Shown here piece by piece: positions 35,911 to 47,838 of a stretch of DNA of 64,000 bases. A model generated the notes under the pieces. That model did no database searches. It was not told the origin of the DNA and saw only the letters and a list, made by a program, of their open reading frames with translations. The number at the start of each line of letters is the position of its first letter. Within the stretch, counting starts at the first letter, position 1. The position numbers were made by a program, and so were the translations under genes. Where the stretch lies: contig NZ_AP022834.1 in NCBI RefSeq assembly GCF_013394385.1, positions 2,232,001 through 2,296,000 of the forward strand, read 5' to 3'. The DNA comes from Kocuria sp. TGY1127_2. Its GTDB lineage: Bacteria; Actinomycetota; Actinomycetes; Actinomycetales; Micrococcaceae.

Positions 35911-37113
35911 GTGATTTTTCCCAAGACTGGTCCCATTGTCGGTGTAGTAGGTGGCGGGCAGCTGGCCCGCATGATGGCGCCCGAGGCGAGTGAACTCGGT
36001 ATCGAATTGCGTGTCCTCGCGGAATCGCCCGAGGTGTGTGCGGCGGCGGTCGTTCCGCGGTCTCCCGTCGGTGATTACACGGACCTGAGTACTCTCCGGG
36101 AATTCGCACGGAGTGTCGACGTTCTGACTTTCGACCATGAACATGTCCCGACCGACCACCTTCGTGCGCTCATTCGTGACGGCGTTGCGGTCCACCCAGG
36201 ACCCGGGGCCCTCCTGCATGCGCAGGACAAGATCGAGATGCGCCGCGCCGTCGACCGTCTGGGTCTGCCCAACCCCCAGTGGGAGGCCGTGACGAGCCCC
36301 GACGAGCTGCGTGCATTCGGCGAGAGGGCGGGGTGGCCGGTTGTCCTCAAGACGCCTCGCGGTGGTTATGACGGCAAGGGGGTCATGCTTGTGGAACCGG
36401 CCGACGTCGGCTCCCCCGAGGTCGCCGACTGGTTTGCGAAGGCCGGTGACGCCGGTTGGACCGACGGCGCTCTTCTGGTCGAGGAAAAAGTCGATTTCTC
36501 GAGGGAACTCTCGGCGTTGGTCGCTCGCCGTCCCGGCGGCGAGACGTGTACCTGGGACGTCGCGGAATCCATTCAGGTCAATTCGGTGTGTGATGAGGTC
36601 ATCGTTCCCGCCCCGGACATCGACTCTCAGACTGCCGGCTCAGCCCAGCAAGCGGCTTTGCTCCTCGCATCAGAGCTCGGCGTCACCGGGGTCATGGCCG
36701 CTGAGCTCTTCGAAACCCCTGGTCGTGGCCCCGGCTTTCTGGTGAACGAACTGGCCATGCGCCCGCACAACTCGGGCCACTGGACTCAGGACGGCTCGGT
36801 GACCAGTCAGTTCGAACAGCACCTCCGCGCCGTTCTGGATCTGCCCTTGGGCTCGACCGACCGCCTCGCTCAGGTGACCGTGATGAAGAACTTCCTGGGC
36901 GGAGAGAACCAGAATGTGTTCTCGGCGTATCCGGCCGTCATGGCCGAATATCCCGGGGCAAAAATCCACACCTACGGAAAATCGGTGCGACCGGGGCGCA
37001 AGGTCGGCCACATCAATGTGACCGGTCCGTCGGATGAGCTCACGCGCTTGCGTCAACTCGCGCACGGCGCCGCTACGGGCATACGAGATTACCGAGCACA
37101 AGGTCAGGTCTAG
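35911..37113 (+). CDS. purK: N5-carboxyaminoimidazole ribonucleotide synthase
   Basis: Purine synthesis: carboxylates AIR with ATP and bicarbonate to give N5-CAIR, the substrate of PurE. 400 residues, ATP-grasp fold: [20 protein letters not shown] at the N-terminus, [24 protein letters not shown] (ATP loop), [17 protein letters not shown] and [14 protein letters not shown] near the metal site, then the [15 protein letters not shown] tail. GTG start with AAAGG directly adjacent; a start a few codons away is possible. purE follows 37 bases on. Confidence 0.97.
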   Translation: MIFPKTGPIVGVVGGGQLARMMAPEASELGIELRVLAESPEVCAAAVVPRSPVGDYTDLSTLREFARSVDVLTFDHEHVPTDHLRALIRDGVAVHPGPGALLHAQDKIEMRRAVDRLGLPNPQWEAVTSPDELRAFGERAGWPVVLKTPRGGYDGKGVMLVEPADVGSPEVADWFAKAGDAGWTDGALLVEEKVDFSRELSALVARRPGGETCTWDVAESIQVNSVCDEVIVPAPDIDSQTAGSAQQAALLLASELGVTGVMAAELFETPGRGPGFLVNELAMRPHNSGHWTQDGSVTSQFEQHLRAVLDLPLGSTDRLAQVTVMKNFLGGENQNVFSAYPAVMAEYPGAKIHTYGKSVRPGRKVGHINVTGPSDELTRLRQLAHGAATGIRDYRAQGQV

Positions 37114-37150
37114 GGGCCACACGGCCTCATCAATCGTGAAGGAGCACAGA

Positions 37151-37777
37151 ATGAGCGATACGCAAGAGACCCCACTCGTCGGGTTGGTCATGGGATCCGA
37201 TTCCGACTGGCCCACGCTCGAGGCGGCGGCCGATGTTCTGGAGGACTTCGGCGTGTCCTATGAGGCCCAGGTGGTCTCGGCGCATCGAATGCCCGAAGAA
37301 ATGATCGAATATGGCAAGAGCGCCGAGGAGCGGGGGTTGCGAGTGATCATCGCGGGTGCCGGTGGTGCGGCACATCTGCCGGGGATGTTGGCTTCGGTCA
37401 CCTCACTGCCTGTGATCGGCGTTCCCGTTCAGCTCAAAACCCTCGACGGCATGGACTCTCTACTCTCGATCGTTCAGATGCCGGCCGGGGTTCCCGTTGC
37501 GACGGTATCGATCAATGGGGCCAAGAATGCTGGGCTGCTCGCGCTCCGAATCTTGGGGTCCGGGGATTCGCGCGACGCGCGCGAAATTCGTACGGAGCTC
37601 TCGGAATTCGCCGAGAATCTCAAGCAGAGTGCACAGGACAAGGGGGCCGCGTTGACCCAAAAAGTCGAGGCACGCCGCCAGGAGCGCGACGAAGCGAATT
37701 CTCCCTCGAGGCCCCGCCGGCCGTCCGTTCCTGCCGAAGAGCAAGTCGACGACCCGCCCGCCGGTTACGCACCGTAA
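37151..37777 (+). CDS. purE: 5-(carboxyamino)imidazole ribonucleotide mutase
   Basis: Moves the carboxyl group of N5-CAIR to carbon 4. 208 residues: the class I PurE core of ~155 residues with [37 protein letters not shown] and [12 protein letters not shown], plus a C-terminal tail of ~50 charged residues ([11 protein letters not shown] and on) not found in short homologues. ATG 37151 follows GGAG by six bases. A longer in-frame reading begins inside purK and is not needed. Forms a purKE pair. Confidence 0.97.
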   Translation: MSDTQETPLVGLVMGSDSDWPTLEAAADVLEDFGVSYEAQVVSAHRMPEEMIEYGKSAEERGLRVIIAGAGGAAHLPGMLASVTSLPVIGVPVQLKTLDGMDSLLSIVQMPAGVPVATVSINGAKNAGLLALRILGSGDSRDAREIRTELSEFAENLKQSAQDKGAALTQKVEARRQERDEANSPSRPRRPSVPAEEQVDDPPAGYAP

Positions 37778-37861
37778 CCCTGGTAAACACTTTCAACTTC
37801 CCCAAATTCTCCGGCAAAGCCACGTGTTTTCGCTGGTCAAACTGTAGGATCGGGTTCGATC

Positions 37862-39481
37862 ATGACTACTCCCCCAAGCAACCAGGATCCCTCCGACCAC
37901 ATCGAGGCCGCACGCGGGCTGGACGAGCACGTTGGCAGCTCGCGAATGACCGACCCCCTGCGCAATCCCCGCTCAGGTGGGGCTCTCACGCGTACCAAGA
38001 GGGCTTGGTTACTCCTGATTCTGACGACCATCATCCCAGGCTCGGCCCAGCTCGTTGCAGGTCACCGAAAGGTGGGGCGGATCGCCCTGACCGTCACGCT
38101 GACCGTGTGGGTTCTGCTGATTCTCCTGCTCCTCACGTGGCTGATCCATCGCGCCTGGGTGATCGAGCTCGTCACGGGGCGTTACATGTCGCTCGTCCTG
38201 GTCATCGTGCTCGTGGCCCTGGCGATCTTCTGGGCCTTCCTGTTCTTCGACACTTTGCGGTTGATTCGGCCCGTACTCCTGGCCAAAGGCATGCGCCCCG
38301 CTGTGATCATCGGATTCGTGGTTCTGCTGTTCGTTACTGCCGGCGGTGTCGGGTACTCGGCGTATCTGGTGAACGTGGGGCGCGGGGCCGTCAGCGGAAT
38401 CTTTGCCTCCGGAGCGAAGATGAAACCCGTGGACGGCCGGTACAACTTCCTACTCATGGGTGGTGACGCGGGTGATGATCGCGTCGGTCGACGCCCCGAT
38501 TCGATGACGGTCTTCAGCGTTGATGCGAAGACCGGGCAGGCCGTGACGATCTCGTTGCCGCGCAATACGCAGAATGCACAGTTCTCCAAGGATTCTCCGC
38601 TCTGGGACATCTACCCGGATGGGTACAACTGCGGCGACGAATGTATCCTCAACGCCCTGTACCCCGATGTCGCCAATGATCACAAAGACCTCTACCCGAA
38701 TGCCGCTGACCCCGGAGCTGAGGCCATGAAGGATGCCGCGGAAGGCATCACCGGGCTCCCCATCCAGGCCTATGTGCTGGTGGACATGGACGGGTTCTCC
38801 AACCTCATCGACGCAATGGGCGGCATCGATATCAACGTCGGTGGACGGGTGCCGATCGGCGGCGGACACGACGAGATCACCGGCGAGCCGAACCCCATCG
38901 ACGGATACATTGAGCCTGGTAAGCAGCACCTCGACGGTTTCCACGCCCTCTGGTACGGACGGTCCCGTGAGGGTGCTTCGGATTACGATCGTGAGGCCCG
39001 GCAGCGTTGCGTGCAGTCTGCAATGCTCAAACAACTCGACCCCGGCACGCTTCTGACCCGTTTCCAGGACATCTCCGACGCCGGTCAGAAAATCATTGAA
39101 ACCGACATTCCCGAGAACCAGCTTCCGAGCTTCGTGGACCTTGGTCTCAAGTCCAAGGACCACGACCTGATCCAGTACGGCATGGCGCCGCCTTACTTCG
39201 CAGAGGAGTTCCCGACGTATCCCGATTTCGATGAGTTCCAGTCGTCGGTTTCGAAGGTCATTCAGGATTCCAAGGACGGCAAGACCCCGGATACCAAGGC
39301 CGCGAGCGCTCAGGAGGCCCCCGGAGGTGGGGCGAATCCCGTATCGGCTGTTTCCCCGCTTGCTGTGGCCCAGACGCTGGGCCTGAGCAGCCACAACCGG
39401 ACCAATACGGCCCAGGCTGACAACCTCGATGTTCAGCTTGCCGCCGACCTCACCGAGAATGGCACCTGTTCAGTCCCGTAA
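37862..39481 (+). CDS. LytR-CpsA-Psr (LCP) family cell-wall polymer ligase
   Basis: Attaches lipid-linked glycopolymers to peptidoglycan outside the membrane. 539 residues. The first ~180 hold about four hydrophobic helices, more than the single anchor usual in LCP proteins (LLLILTTIIPGSAQLVAG; LTVWVLLILLLLTWLIH; VLVIVLVALAIFWAFLFF; IIGFVVLLFVTAGGVGYSAY). The catalytic domain has NFLLMGGDAGDDRVGRRPDSM, the TISLPRNT loop and GVDIN-like GGIDINVGG, followed by LDGFHALWYGRSR and YDREARQRC. A Ser/Ala-rich tail ends it. FemAB follows eight bases on. Confidence 0.93.
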   Translation: MTTPPSNQDPSDHIEAARGLDEHVGSSRMTDPLRNPRSGGALTRTKRAWLLLILTTIIPGSAQLVAGHRKVGRIALTVTLTVWVLLILLLLTWLIHRAWVIELVTGRYMSLVLVIVLVALAIFWAFLFFDTLRLIRPVLLAKGMRPAVIIGFVVLLFVTAGGVGYSAYLVNVGRGAVSGIFASGAKMKPVDGRYNFLLMGGDAGDDRVGRRPDSMTVFSVDAKTGQAVTISLPRNTQNAQFSKDSPLWDIYPDGYNCGDECILNALYPDVANDHKDLYPNAADPGAEAMKDAAEGITGLPIQAYVLVDMDGFSNLIDAMGGIDINVGGRVPIGGGHDEITGEPNPIDGYIEPGKQHLDGFHALWYGRSREGASDYDREARQRCVQSAMLKQLDPGTLLTRFQDISDAGQKIIETDIPENQLPSFVDLGLKSKDHDLIQYGMAPPYFAEEFPTYPDFDEFQSSVSKVIQDSKDGKTPDTKAASAQEAPGGGANPVSAVSPLAVAQTLGLSSHNRTNTAQADNLDVQLAADLTENGTCSVP

Positions 39482-39489
39482 CTCCTAAG

Positions 39490-40500
39490 ATGGGAAGAAT
39501 GAGCACAATTCTGCAGTCCGATGCGTGGGCAAAATTTCAGCGCGATCTAGGCCATGAGGTATTCCAGAGGTCGGGTGACGGTTACTCGTACCTCGCTACC
39601 TTGGAGGGCGGGCGTACAGGGCGTTACTTGTATTGCCCGTACGGGCCGATTGCCAACTCCGCGCAGGCCTTCACTCGGGCCCTCGAGGATCTCAAGCAGC
39701 TTGCCGCCAGCAAGAAGTGCCTGTTCATCCGTGTGGAACCGACCCGCGATGAAATGTTCCCCGAAGGGGCAGACCAGGTCGAGGATCTTGAGAGCCGCGG
39801 AATGCATTTCGCGCCCCGACAGGTTCAGCCGAGTCACACGTGGATGGTTGATCTCACTCAGGACGAGGACGCGATCCTCAAGGGGATGAAGTCCACCAAC
39901 CGGAACCTCCACCGGAACATTCACAAAAAGGGGGTCAGCTTCGAGGAATCGCACGATCCTGCCGACATCGCAGTTCTGCTGAAGTATTTGAACCAGACGG
40001 CGGAGCGAGTGGGATTCAACCGGCAGAAGGATGATTACCTGACGCAGGCCGCGAAGTCGCTCATGCCGCTCGGCGCCGCATCGGTCTACCTTGCTCGCGT
40101 CGATGGCGAGCCGATCGGAGCGGCGATGGTCTATGATTCCGAGGACACTCGAACCTACGCGCACGCGTCGATGTCGTACGAGCACCGCAAACTCAGTGCC
40201 AATAACCCTTTGGTCTCGACCATGATGCTCGATGCCAAGAACAAAGGGCTGACTCGGTTCGATATGTTCGGCATTGCGCCGGAGGGCGAGCCGAACCACC
40301 CGTGGGCGGGGTTCACCGGCTTCAAGAAATCATTCGGCGGCTACCCCGTGACGCTTCCGGGTACGTGGGATCTCCCGGTCAACAACCTGGCGTACAAGGC
40401 CTACCGGCTCGCGTACTCGGCTCGGGAAACCGGTTTCCCGAAGGCGAAACGCTTTGTCTCTACCGCGGCCGCCCGGGTACGGAAGACGCTGCGCCGGTAA
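39490..40500 (+). CDS. FemAB-family peptidyltransferase
   Basis: 336 residues of the FemX/FemAB group, which add amino acids from aminoacyl-tRNA to the peptidoglycan side chain. The two GNAT-like halves are visible: ILQSDAWAKFQRDLGHEVF and RYLYCPYGPIA in the first, TWMVDLTQDEDAILKGM, STNRNLHRNIHKKGV and the AAMVYDSEDTRTYAHAS and FDMFGIAPEGEPNHPWAGFTGFKKSFGG blocks in the second. The last is a strong family mark. Start is ATG 39490 or ATG 39499. Eight bases after the LCP gene, so probably cotranscribed; both act on the cell wall. Confidence 0.92.
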   Translation: MGRMSTILQSDAWAKFQRDLGHEVFQRSGDGYSYLATLEGGRTGRYLYCPYGPIANSAQAFTRALEDLKQLAASKKCLFIRVEPTRDEMFPEGADQVEDLESRGMHFAPRQVQPSHTWMVDLTQDEDAILKGMKSTNRNLHRNIHKKGVSFEESHDPADIAVLLKYLNQTAERVGFNRQKDDYLTQAAKSLMPLGAASVYLARVDGEPIGAAMVYDSEDTRTYAHASMSYEHRKLSANNPLVSTMMLDAKNKGLTRFDMFGIAPEGEPNHPWAGFTGFKKSFGGYPVTLPGTWDLPVNNLAYKAYRLAYSARETGFPKAKRFVSTAAARVRKTLRR

Positions 40501-40516
40501 CAACCGGTCGTTATGT

Positions 40517-40553
40517 TCTGCTCACAGGGTCTCTTCCGACGCCGGTGAGCAGA
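40517..40553. terminator. Hairpin between femAB and the ABC stub
   Basis: A 9-bp inverted repeat TCTGCTCAC (40517-40525) / GTGAGCAGA (40545-40553) with a 19-base loop, 16 bases after the femAB stop. There is no clear T run. It is a likely end for transcripts of one or both converging units. Confidence 0.5.
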
Positions 40554-40556
40554 GGC

Positions 40557-40781
40557 CTAGACCCCGAGACTTCCCAGCTCGACGAGTCGGGCGAACTCCG
40601 GCTCGATCTTACTGAGCCGGGCCATCGTGCCTCGGTTCTTCAACCGCCCTCCGGAGAAGAACAGAATTTCGTCCGCCTTCTTGACCGTGGAGAGACCATG
40701 GGCGATGAGGATGACGGTCATGTGTCCCCGCAACGATTCGATCGTTAACGTGATCTCGTGCTCCGTCTCGTTGTCGAGCAC
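40557..40781 (-). pseudogene. C-terminal stub of an ABC exporter ATPase
   Basis: 74 codons match only the end of an ABC nucleotide-binding domain of the MsbA/multidrug type: LDNETEHEI (the D-loop SALD-type segment), TVILIAHGLSTVKKADEILF (H-loop; Arg of the usual IAHRLS is Gly) and a GGRLKNRGT tail. Walker A, the signature and Walker B are absent. The bases just upstream (40782-40815) weakly recall a signature region with a stop codon inside, as if an internal deletion had joined two parts. No functional product is expected. Confidence 0.8.
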
Positions 40782-40823
40782 GTCCCGGCAGTGGACGCGC
40801 CGTCAGCCAGGAGAGGATACCGG

Positions 40824-40867
40824 AACGGCCCGGGGACGCGGCGAAATGCTCGCGCCCCCGGGCCGTT
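40824..40867. terminator. GC-rich hairpin after glpX
   Basis: A 12-bp perfect inverted repeat AACGGCCCGGGG (40824-40835) / CCCCGGGCCGTT (40856-40867) with a 20-base loop, beginning 19 bases past the glpX stop on the minus strand. It lacks a T run, so it would be an atypical terminator. Confidence 0.55.
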
Positions 40868-40885
40868 GCGAAATATGAGTCGGAA

Positions 40886-41878
40886 TTACCGCTGGTACTT
40901 ATCCCATTTTTCGGCAATGTGCTCAGCTTCGACCATTCGCACGGTCCCGGACTTCGACCGCATGACGATCGACTGGGTGCTGATGCGGTCGCCGAAGTAA
41001 CGAACGCCACGCAGCAAATCTCCGTCGGTCACACCGGTTGCAGCGAAGAAGCAGTTATCACTTGTGACCAACTCGTTGGTTGTCAAAACGGCATCCAAGT
41101 TGTGCCCGGCGTCCAGCGCCTTCTGCTTTTCTTCGTCGTCCTTGGGCGCCAGCCGGCCCTGGATCACGCCACCGGTAGCCTTGATGGCGCAGGCCGCGAC
41201 GATTCCTTCCGGGGTGCCACCGGTTCCGAGCATCACGTCCACGCCCGTGTTGTCGCGGCACGCTGCGATAGCGCCGGCGACGTCGCCGTCCAGGATCATG
41301 CGGGTTCGTGCACCGGTTGCCCGGACTTCTTCGACCAAATCCGCGTGGCGAGGCCGGTCAAGGATGCACACGGTGAGCTGGTTGATGCGCTTGCCCTTGG
41401 CCTTGGCCACCAAGTGGAGGTTTTGTTTGACGGGCAGGCGGAGATCGACGAGGTCAGCAGCCTCCGGGCCGGTCACCAGCTTTTCCATGTAGAAAACAGC
41501 GGACGGATCGAACATCGAACCACCGTCGGCCACGGCGATGACCGACAACGCGTTGTTCATGCCGAGCGCTGTGAGGCGGGTTCCGTCGACGGGGTCGACC
41601 GCGACGTCGAGGGCCGGACCGTCCCCATCACCCAGGTGTTCTCCGTTGAACAACATGGGGGCTTCGTCTTTTTCGCCTTCGCCGATCACCACGGTGCCGT
41701 TGAAGTGCACGGTTGAAAGCATGTTACGCATCGCATCAACGGCCGCACCGTCGGCCGAGTTCTTGTCCCCGGCCCCTACCCAGTTGCCGCCCGCGATCGC
41801 TGCGGCCTCGGTTACTCGAACCAGCTCGAGCGCTAGGTTGCGGTCAGCCTGGTTGTTCTGTTCGTTCGCTTCCGACAC
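40886..41878 (-). CDS. glpX: Fructose-1,6-bisphosphatase class II
   Basis: Gluconeogenic removal of the 1-phosphate from fructose 1,6-bisphosphate; the only FBPase type in many actinobacteria. 330 residues, normal length. Motifs: [34 protein letters not shown] (metal-binding glutamates), [16 protein letters not shown] and [10 protein letters not shown], with [11 protein letters not shown] further on. GTG start at 41878. The 280 bases to the divergent DUF4245 gene are not coding; they contain a thrice-repeated CTCTGCCC-like word near 41980. Confidence 0.97.
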   Translation of the reverse strand: MSEANEQNNQADRNLALELVRVTEAAAIAGGNWVGAGDKNSADGAAVDAMRNMLSTVHFNGTVVIGEGEKDEAPMLFNGEHLGDGDGPALDVAVDPVDGTRLTALGMNNALSVIAVADGGSMFDPSAVFYMEKLVTGPEAADLVDLRLPVKQNLHLVAKAKGKRINQLTVCILDRPRHADLVEEVRATGARTRMILDGDVAGAIAACRDNTGVDVMLGTGGTPEGIVAACAIKATGGVIQGRLAPKDDEEKQKALDAGHNLDAVLTTNELVTSDNCFFAATGVTDGDLLRGVRYFGDRISTQSIVMRSKSGTVRMVEAEHIAEKWDKYQR

Positions 41879-42158
41879 AGAGATCCTCGCCTTCGAAGTT
41901 GTCGTCCGCGACGCACCGGCCTGTGGCGCGCCACGTGGTGTCCGTGGGCCTGTCTGCCCAACACGGGTGCTCTGCCCAGCTTACTTGCTCTGCCCGACGC
42001 CGGGCTCAGGTCGCCCGATATGACGAAAGGTTGTCCCTGACGAACGCAACCCTCATTCTTCGCAGGCCGAGCTCTCGTCGCTGGGTGCGACCGTGAAAGA
42101 GCCCGCGAGTTTCATGAGTCAGCTTTGAGCATCCCTCCGGCTGCGGCAGAATAGCCGG

Positions 42159-42860
42159 GTGAGCGAATCCAACAACGAGAATCCCGTAGATCCATCCGGC
42201 CAGCCCTCCTCGGGCAGGGACGGCACCGACGGTGATGAGTTGCCCGTCAAACCGCAGCTCACCGAGTCTCAGGCAAAACGTCTCAACACACCCGTGCGGG
42301 CCATGGTTTTCTCGATGATCGCTCTCCTTCTGATTCTCCTCCCTTTCCTGTGGCTCGTACCCAGACCGGACAACCAGTCGTACCGGCCGGATGTGGATCT
42401 CACCAAGACCGCGCAGGAAGCCAGCGAAACCGCAGGATACGCCGTCGTCGCACCGCAGTTGGACGACTCCTGGCACGCGAATTTCGCCCGCTGGAATTCC
42501 GGTTCGGCGGACGGAGTGCCGTTCTGGGAAGCCGGATTCGTGACACCGTCCCAAGGCTTCATTACGGTCACGCAGACCAACAAGGCCAACCCGACCTGGA
42601 TCTCGCAGAAGACCGACAGCGCCCCGGCCACGGGCAAGACCGATATTGACGGCGTCACGTGGAGCACCCGTGTCAAACAGGACAAAAACGGTGGGAACGA
42701 GACCACCGCATACGTGGGCGACGTCAACGGAACCACACTGATTCTCTCCGGCGATGCCGAACGGGACGAGTTCAAGGATCTGGCGCACCAGTCGTTGGAG
42801 TCCCTCAAGAACGGCGATGCCACGTCACCGTCCCCAACGAGTTCCGCGCAAAGCGGCTGA
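42159..42860 (+). CDS. DUF4245 family membrane-anchored protein
   Basis: 233 residues with a disordered acidic N-terminus of ~45 residues, one membrane helix (MVFSMIALLLILLPFLWLVP) and an extracytoplasmic domain of ~150 residues with WHANFARW, VPFWEAGFVTPSQGFITVTQ and TTAYVGDVNGTTLILSGDA. The pattern is that of DUF4245, an actinobacterial family of unknown role normally found next to glpX, as here. GTG start at 42159. The tail is Ser/Thr-rich. Carbonic anhydrase follows 76 bases on. Confidence 0.88.
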   Translation: MSESNNENPVDPSGQPSSGRDGTDGDELPVKPQLTESQAKRLNTPVRAMVFSMIALLLILLPFLWLVPRPDNQSYRPDVDLTKTAQEASETAGYAVVAPQLDDSWHANFARWNSGSADGVPFWEAGFVTPSQGFITVTQTNKANPTWISQKTDSAPATGKTDIDGVTWSTRVKQDKNGGNETTAYVGDVNGTTLILSGDAERDEFKDLAHQSLESLKNGDATSPSPTSSAQSG

Positions 42861-42936
42861 CCATGCCTAATATCAACTGAAGTCGTCCACTCGCGCTGGG
42901 CTGCATGAAGAAACTCCACGAAAGGGCCCCGAACAC

Positions 42937-43575
42937 ATGTCTGAGAAGCCGGCACAGATCACTCCTCAAGAAGCGTGGAAACGACTGGCGGACGGCAACG
43001 CCAGATTCGTTGCCGGCGAGTCCCACCACCCGAATCAGGACGCCGCCCGGCGAGAATCCCTGGCCGGCGGGCAGAATCCCTTCGCCGTGATCTTCGGCTG
43101 CTCCGATTCCCGTCTCGCCGCAGAGATCATCTTCGACCTCGGCTTGGGCGACACCTTCGTCGTCCGGACCGCCGGTCAGGTGCTCAGCAACGCTTCCCTC
43201 GGTTCTCTCGAATACAGCATCACGGATCTGCAGGTTCCGCTCATGGTGGTGCTCGGCCACGACTCGTGCGGTGCGGTGACCGCCGCCAAGGATTCCTACG
43301 AGACCGGTGCTATGCCACCAGGCTTTGTCCGGAACCTGGTCGAAGAGATCATGCCGGCGGTCATCGAGACTCGTCGCAATTCCGATGCGGAAGACGTCAC
43401 GCTGAACGAAATGGTCCGCACCAACACGCGGCAAGTCGCCGAGCGCATGATTGACCAGTCGAAAATCATCTCGAATGCCGTGGACGAGAACCGGACCGCG
43501 GTCATCGGCATGTTCTACCACCTCAGGGACGGGAAGGCCGAGCTCGTCTTCTCATCGCACGATCTTCAGTCCTAG
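42937..43575 (+). CDS. Beta-class carbonic anhydrase
   Basis: Interconverts CO2 and bicarbonate in the cytoplasm. 212 residues. Zinc ligands lie in VIFGCSDSRL (Cys, Asp, Arg) and VLGHDSCGAV (His and Cys), with RTAGQVLSN between them. The rest is the usual alpha/beta fold with an N-terminal arm (ITPQEAWKRLADGNARF). ATG is preceded by GAAAGG. It lies between DUF4245 and fumC on the same strand, a common actinobacterial order; bicarbonate is also used by PurK in this window. Confidence 0.96.
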   Translation: MSEKPAQITPQEAWKRLADGNARFVAGESHHPNQDAARRESLAGGQNPFAVIFGCSDSRLAAEIIFDLGLGDTFVVRTAGQVLSNASLGSLEYSITDLQVPLMVVLGHDSCGAVTAAKDSYETGAMPPGFVRNLVEEIMPAVIETRRNSDAEDVTLNEMVRTNTRQVAERMIDQSKIISNAVDENRTAVIGMFYHLRDGKAELVFSSHDLQS

Positions 43576-43612
43576 AGCGGAAATAGAAGCACTGTCGGCC
43601 TAAACTGGCGGT

Positions 43613-45019
43613 ATGGCTGAAAATACAGAATTCCGCATCGAACACGACACCATGGGCGAGGTCCGAGTACCGGTCAACGCCCTGTACAGTGCGCAGACTC
43701 AGCGTGCTGTCCAGAACTTCCCGATCTCGGGCAAAACCTTGGAGTCGGCGCACATCGCCGCTCTCGCGCGCGTCAAGAAGGCCGCGGCTCAGGCCAACTT
43801 GGAACTCGATGTCCTCGACCAGGATCGGGCCGAGGCCATCCGCAGTGCTGCGGACGAGGTGATCGCGCACCAACACGACGACGATTTTCCGATTGACGTG
43901 TTCCAGACCGGTTCCGGTACGTCCTCGAACATGAATACCAACGAAGTTCTTGCGACGTTGGCCTCCCGCGCACTCGAGGCCAAAGACATCCAAGTTCATC
44001 CGAACGACCACGTCAATGCCTCGCAGTCCTCGAACGATGTTTTCCCGACCTCGGTGCACGTCGCCGTGACAGGTGCATTGATCAATGACCTCAAGCCTGC
44101 ATTGGACCAGTTGGCGACGTCGCTCGAGGACAAGGCCGAAGAGTTCAAGAACGTCGTCAAATCGGGGCGAACCCATCTCATGGATGCGACGCCAGTGACC
44201 TTGGGCCAGGAATTCTCCGGCTACGCCGCACAGATTCGTTACGGCATCGAACGCATCGACGCCGCCCTCCCCCGCGTGGCCGAGGTCCCCTTGGGCGGGA
44301 CCGCCGTGGGCACGGGAATCAACACTCCGGACGGATTCTCCGCCCGCGTGATCGAGTTGCTCGCCGAGGAAACAGGCCTTCCTTTGACCGAGGCACGCAA
44401 TCACTTCGAAGCGCAGGCCAACCGCGACGGCCTGGTCGAAGCTTCCGGACAGTTGCGCACCATCGCATACTCGCTCATGAAGATGTGCAATGACATTCGG
44501 TGGATGGGCTCCGGCCCCAACACCGGTTTGGGCGAGCTGCGCATCCCCGATTTGCAGCCCGGCTCCTCGATCATGCCCGGCAAGGTCAATCCCGTCATCT
44601 GCGAGGCTGTGATCCAGGTTGCGGCTCAGGTCATCGGCAACGACACCGCCGTCGCCCTATCCTCGACCAATGGCGCTTTCGAGCTGAATGTGGGCATCCC
44701 GGTCATGGCCGCCAATTTGCTCGAATCGATTCGACTCCTCGGCAATTCAACACGCGTGATGGCGGAGAAGATGATCGATGGCCTGGAGGCCAACGAAGAA
44801 CGCGCCCGGTTCCTCGCCGAGGCGTCTCCTTCGACCGTGACTCCCATGAACAAGCTCATCGGTTACGAGGCCGCGGCCAAGATTGCCAAGCATGCCGTTG
44901 CCCACAAAACAACCGTGCGCGACGCAGTGATCGAGCTCGGTTATGTGGAACGCGGGGAGGTTACGGAGGAACAGCTGGATGAAGCACTAGATGTGACCAA
45001 GATGCTCGGAAACCACTAG
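43613..45019 (+). CDS. fumC: Fumarate hydratase class II
   Basis: TCA-cycle enzyme that hydrates fumarate to malate without an iron-sulfur cluster. 468 residues, normal length. Family signatures: [48 protein letters not shown] and the superfamily motif [11 protein letters not shown] with its mobile catalytic serine. C-terminal helical domain is complete. Thirty-seven bases after carbonic anhydrase. A strong hairpin follows the stop. Confidence 0.98.
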   Translation: MAENTEFRIEHDTMGEVRVPVNALYSAQTQRAVQNFPISGKTLESAHIAALARVKKAAAQANLELDVLDQDRAEAIRSAADEVIAHQHDDDFPIDVFQTGSGTSSNMNTNEVLATLASRALEAKDIQVHPNDHVNASQSSNDVFPTSVHVAVTGALINDLKPALDQLATSLEDKAEEFKNVVKSGRTHLMDATPVTLGQEFSGYAAQIRYGIERIDAALPRVAEVPLGGTAVGTGINTPDGFSARVIELLAEETGLPLTEARNHFEAQANRDGLVEASGQLRTIAYSLMKMCNDIRWMGSGPNTGLGELRIPDLQPGSSIMPGKVNPVICEAVIQVAAQVIGNDTAVALSSTNGAFELNVGIPVMAANLLESIRLLGNSTRVMAEKMIDGLEANEERARFLAEASPSTVTPMNKLIGYEAAAKIAKHAVAHKTTVRDAVIELGYVERGEVTEEQLDEALDVTKMLGNH

Positions 45020-45052
45020 GCTTTCGAACTACGCGCTTCGGTGCGCGTGACC

Positions 45053-45105
45053 GGGCCGGCGTCGTCGTGAACTTCCCGAATTTCCACGAGGACGCCGGCC
45101 CTTTT
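45053..45105 (+). terminator. Terminator after fumC
   Basis: GGGCCGGCGTC (45053-45063) pairs with GACGCCGGCCC (45091-45101) and runs into TTTT. The stem can lengthen inward through GTCGTG and CACGAG. It starts 33 bases after the fumC stop. Confidence 0.85.
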
Positions 45106-45169
45106 ACGCCCGAAACCGCTGGCAGGGAGAGGTTCGCCCACCATGTAGCTGCACGTCACAGCAGATTTA

Positions 45170-45199
45170 TTTGCACTCATCCCCCACGAGTGCAAAAAT
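45170..45199 (+). promoter_or_regulatory. Operator-promoter of the tetR/exporter operon
   Basis: A perfect 9-bp inverted repeat TTTGCACTC (45170-45178) / GAGTGCAAA (45188-45196) with a 9-base centre. A plausible -35 TTGCAC (45171-45176) and -10 AAAAAT (45194-45199) are 17 bases apart and lie in the two arms. The regulator's GTG is eight bases further on. Binding of the TetR protein here would block its own promoter and the exporter behind it. Confidence 0.65.
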
Positions 45200-45206
45200 A
45201 CACTTT

Positions 45207-47722
<2,516 letters not shown>

Positions 47723-47760
47723 GAAACACACGCAAAACCGCGGAAATGTTCCGCACAACA

Positions 47761-47816
47761 CTATTCCGCCCCCCTTCTGTGTGATTCGACCCTCAAGAAG
47801 GCCCGGGGCGGAATAG
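47761..47816. terminator. Long imperfect hairpin between the exporter and poxB
   Basis: CTATTCCGCCCC (47761-47772) pairs perfectly with GGGGCGGAATAG (47805-47816). The stem continues inside as CCTTCT (47773-47778) / AGAAGG (47796-47801) after a three-base bulge, giving 18 pairs. No T run follows in either direction. It may end the exporter transcript or act in the poxB leader, 22 bases before that start. Confidence 0.5.
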
Positions 47817-47838
47817 TCTGTTTAAAGGCCTAGTTGAA

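Noticed and set aside
41960-42010. Repeated CTCTGCCC-like words upstream of glpX as a tandem repeat or operator
   Set aside because: Spacing is irregular and the copies are short and diverged; no array or symmetric site could be supported.
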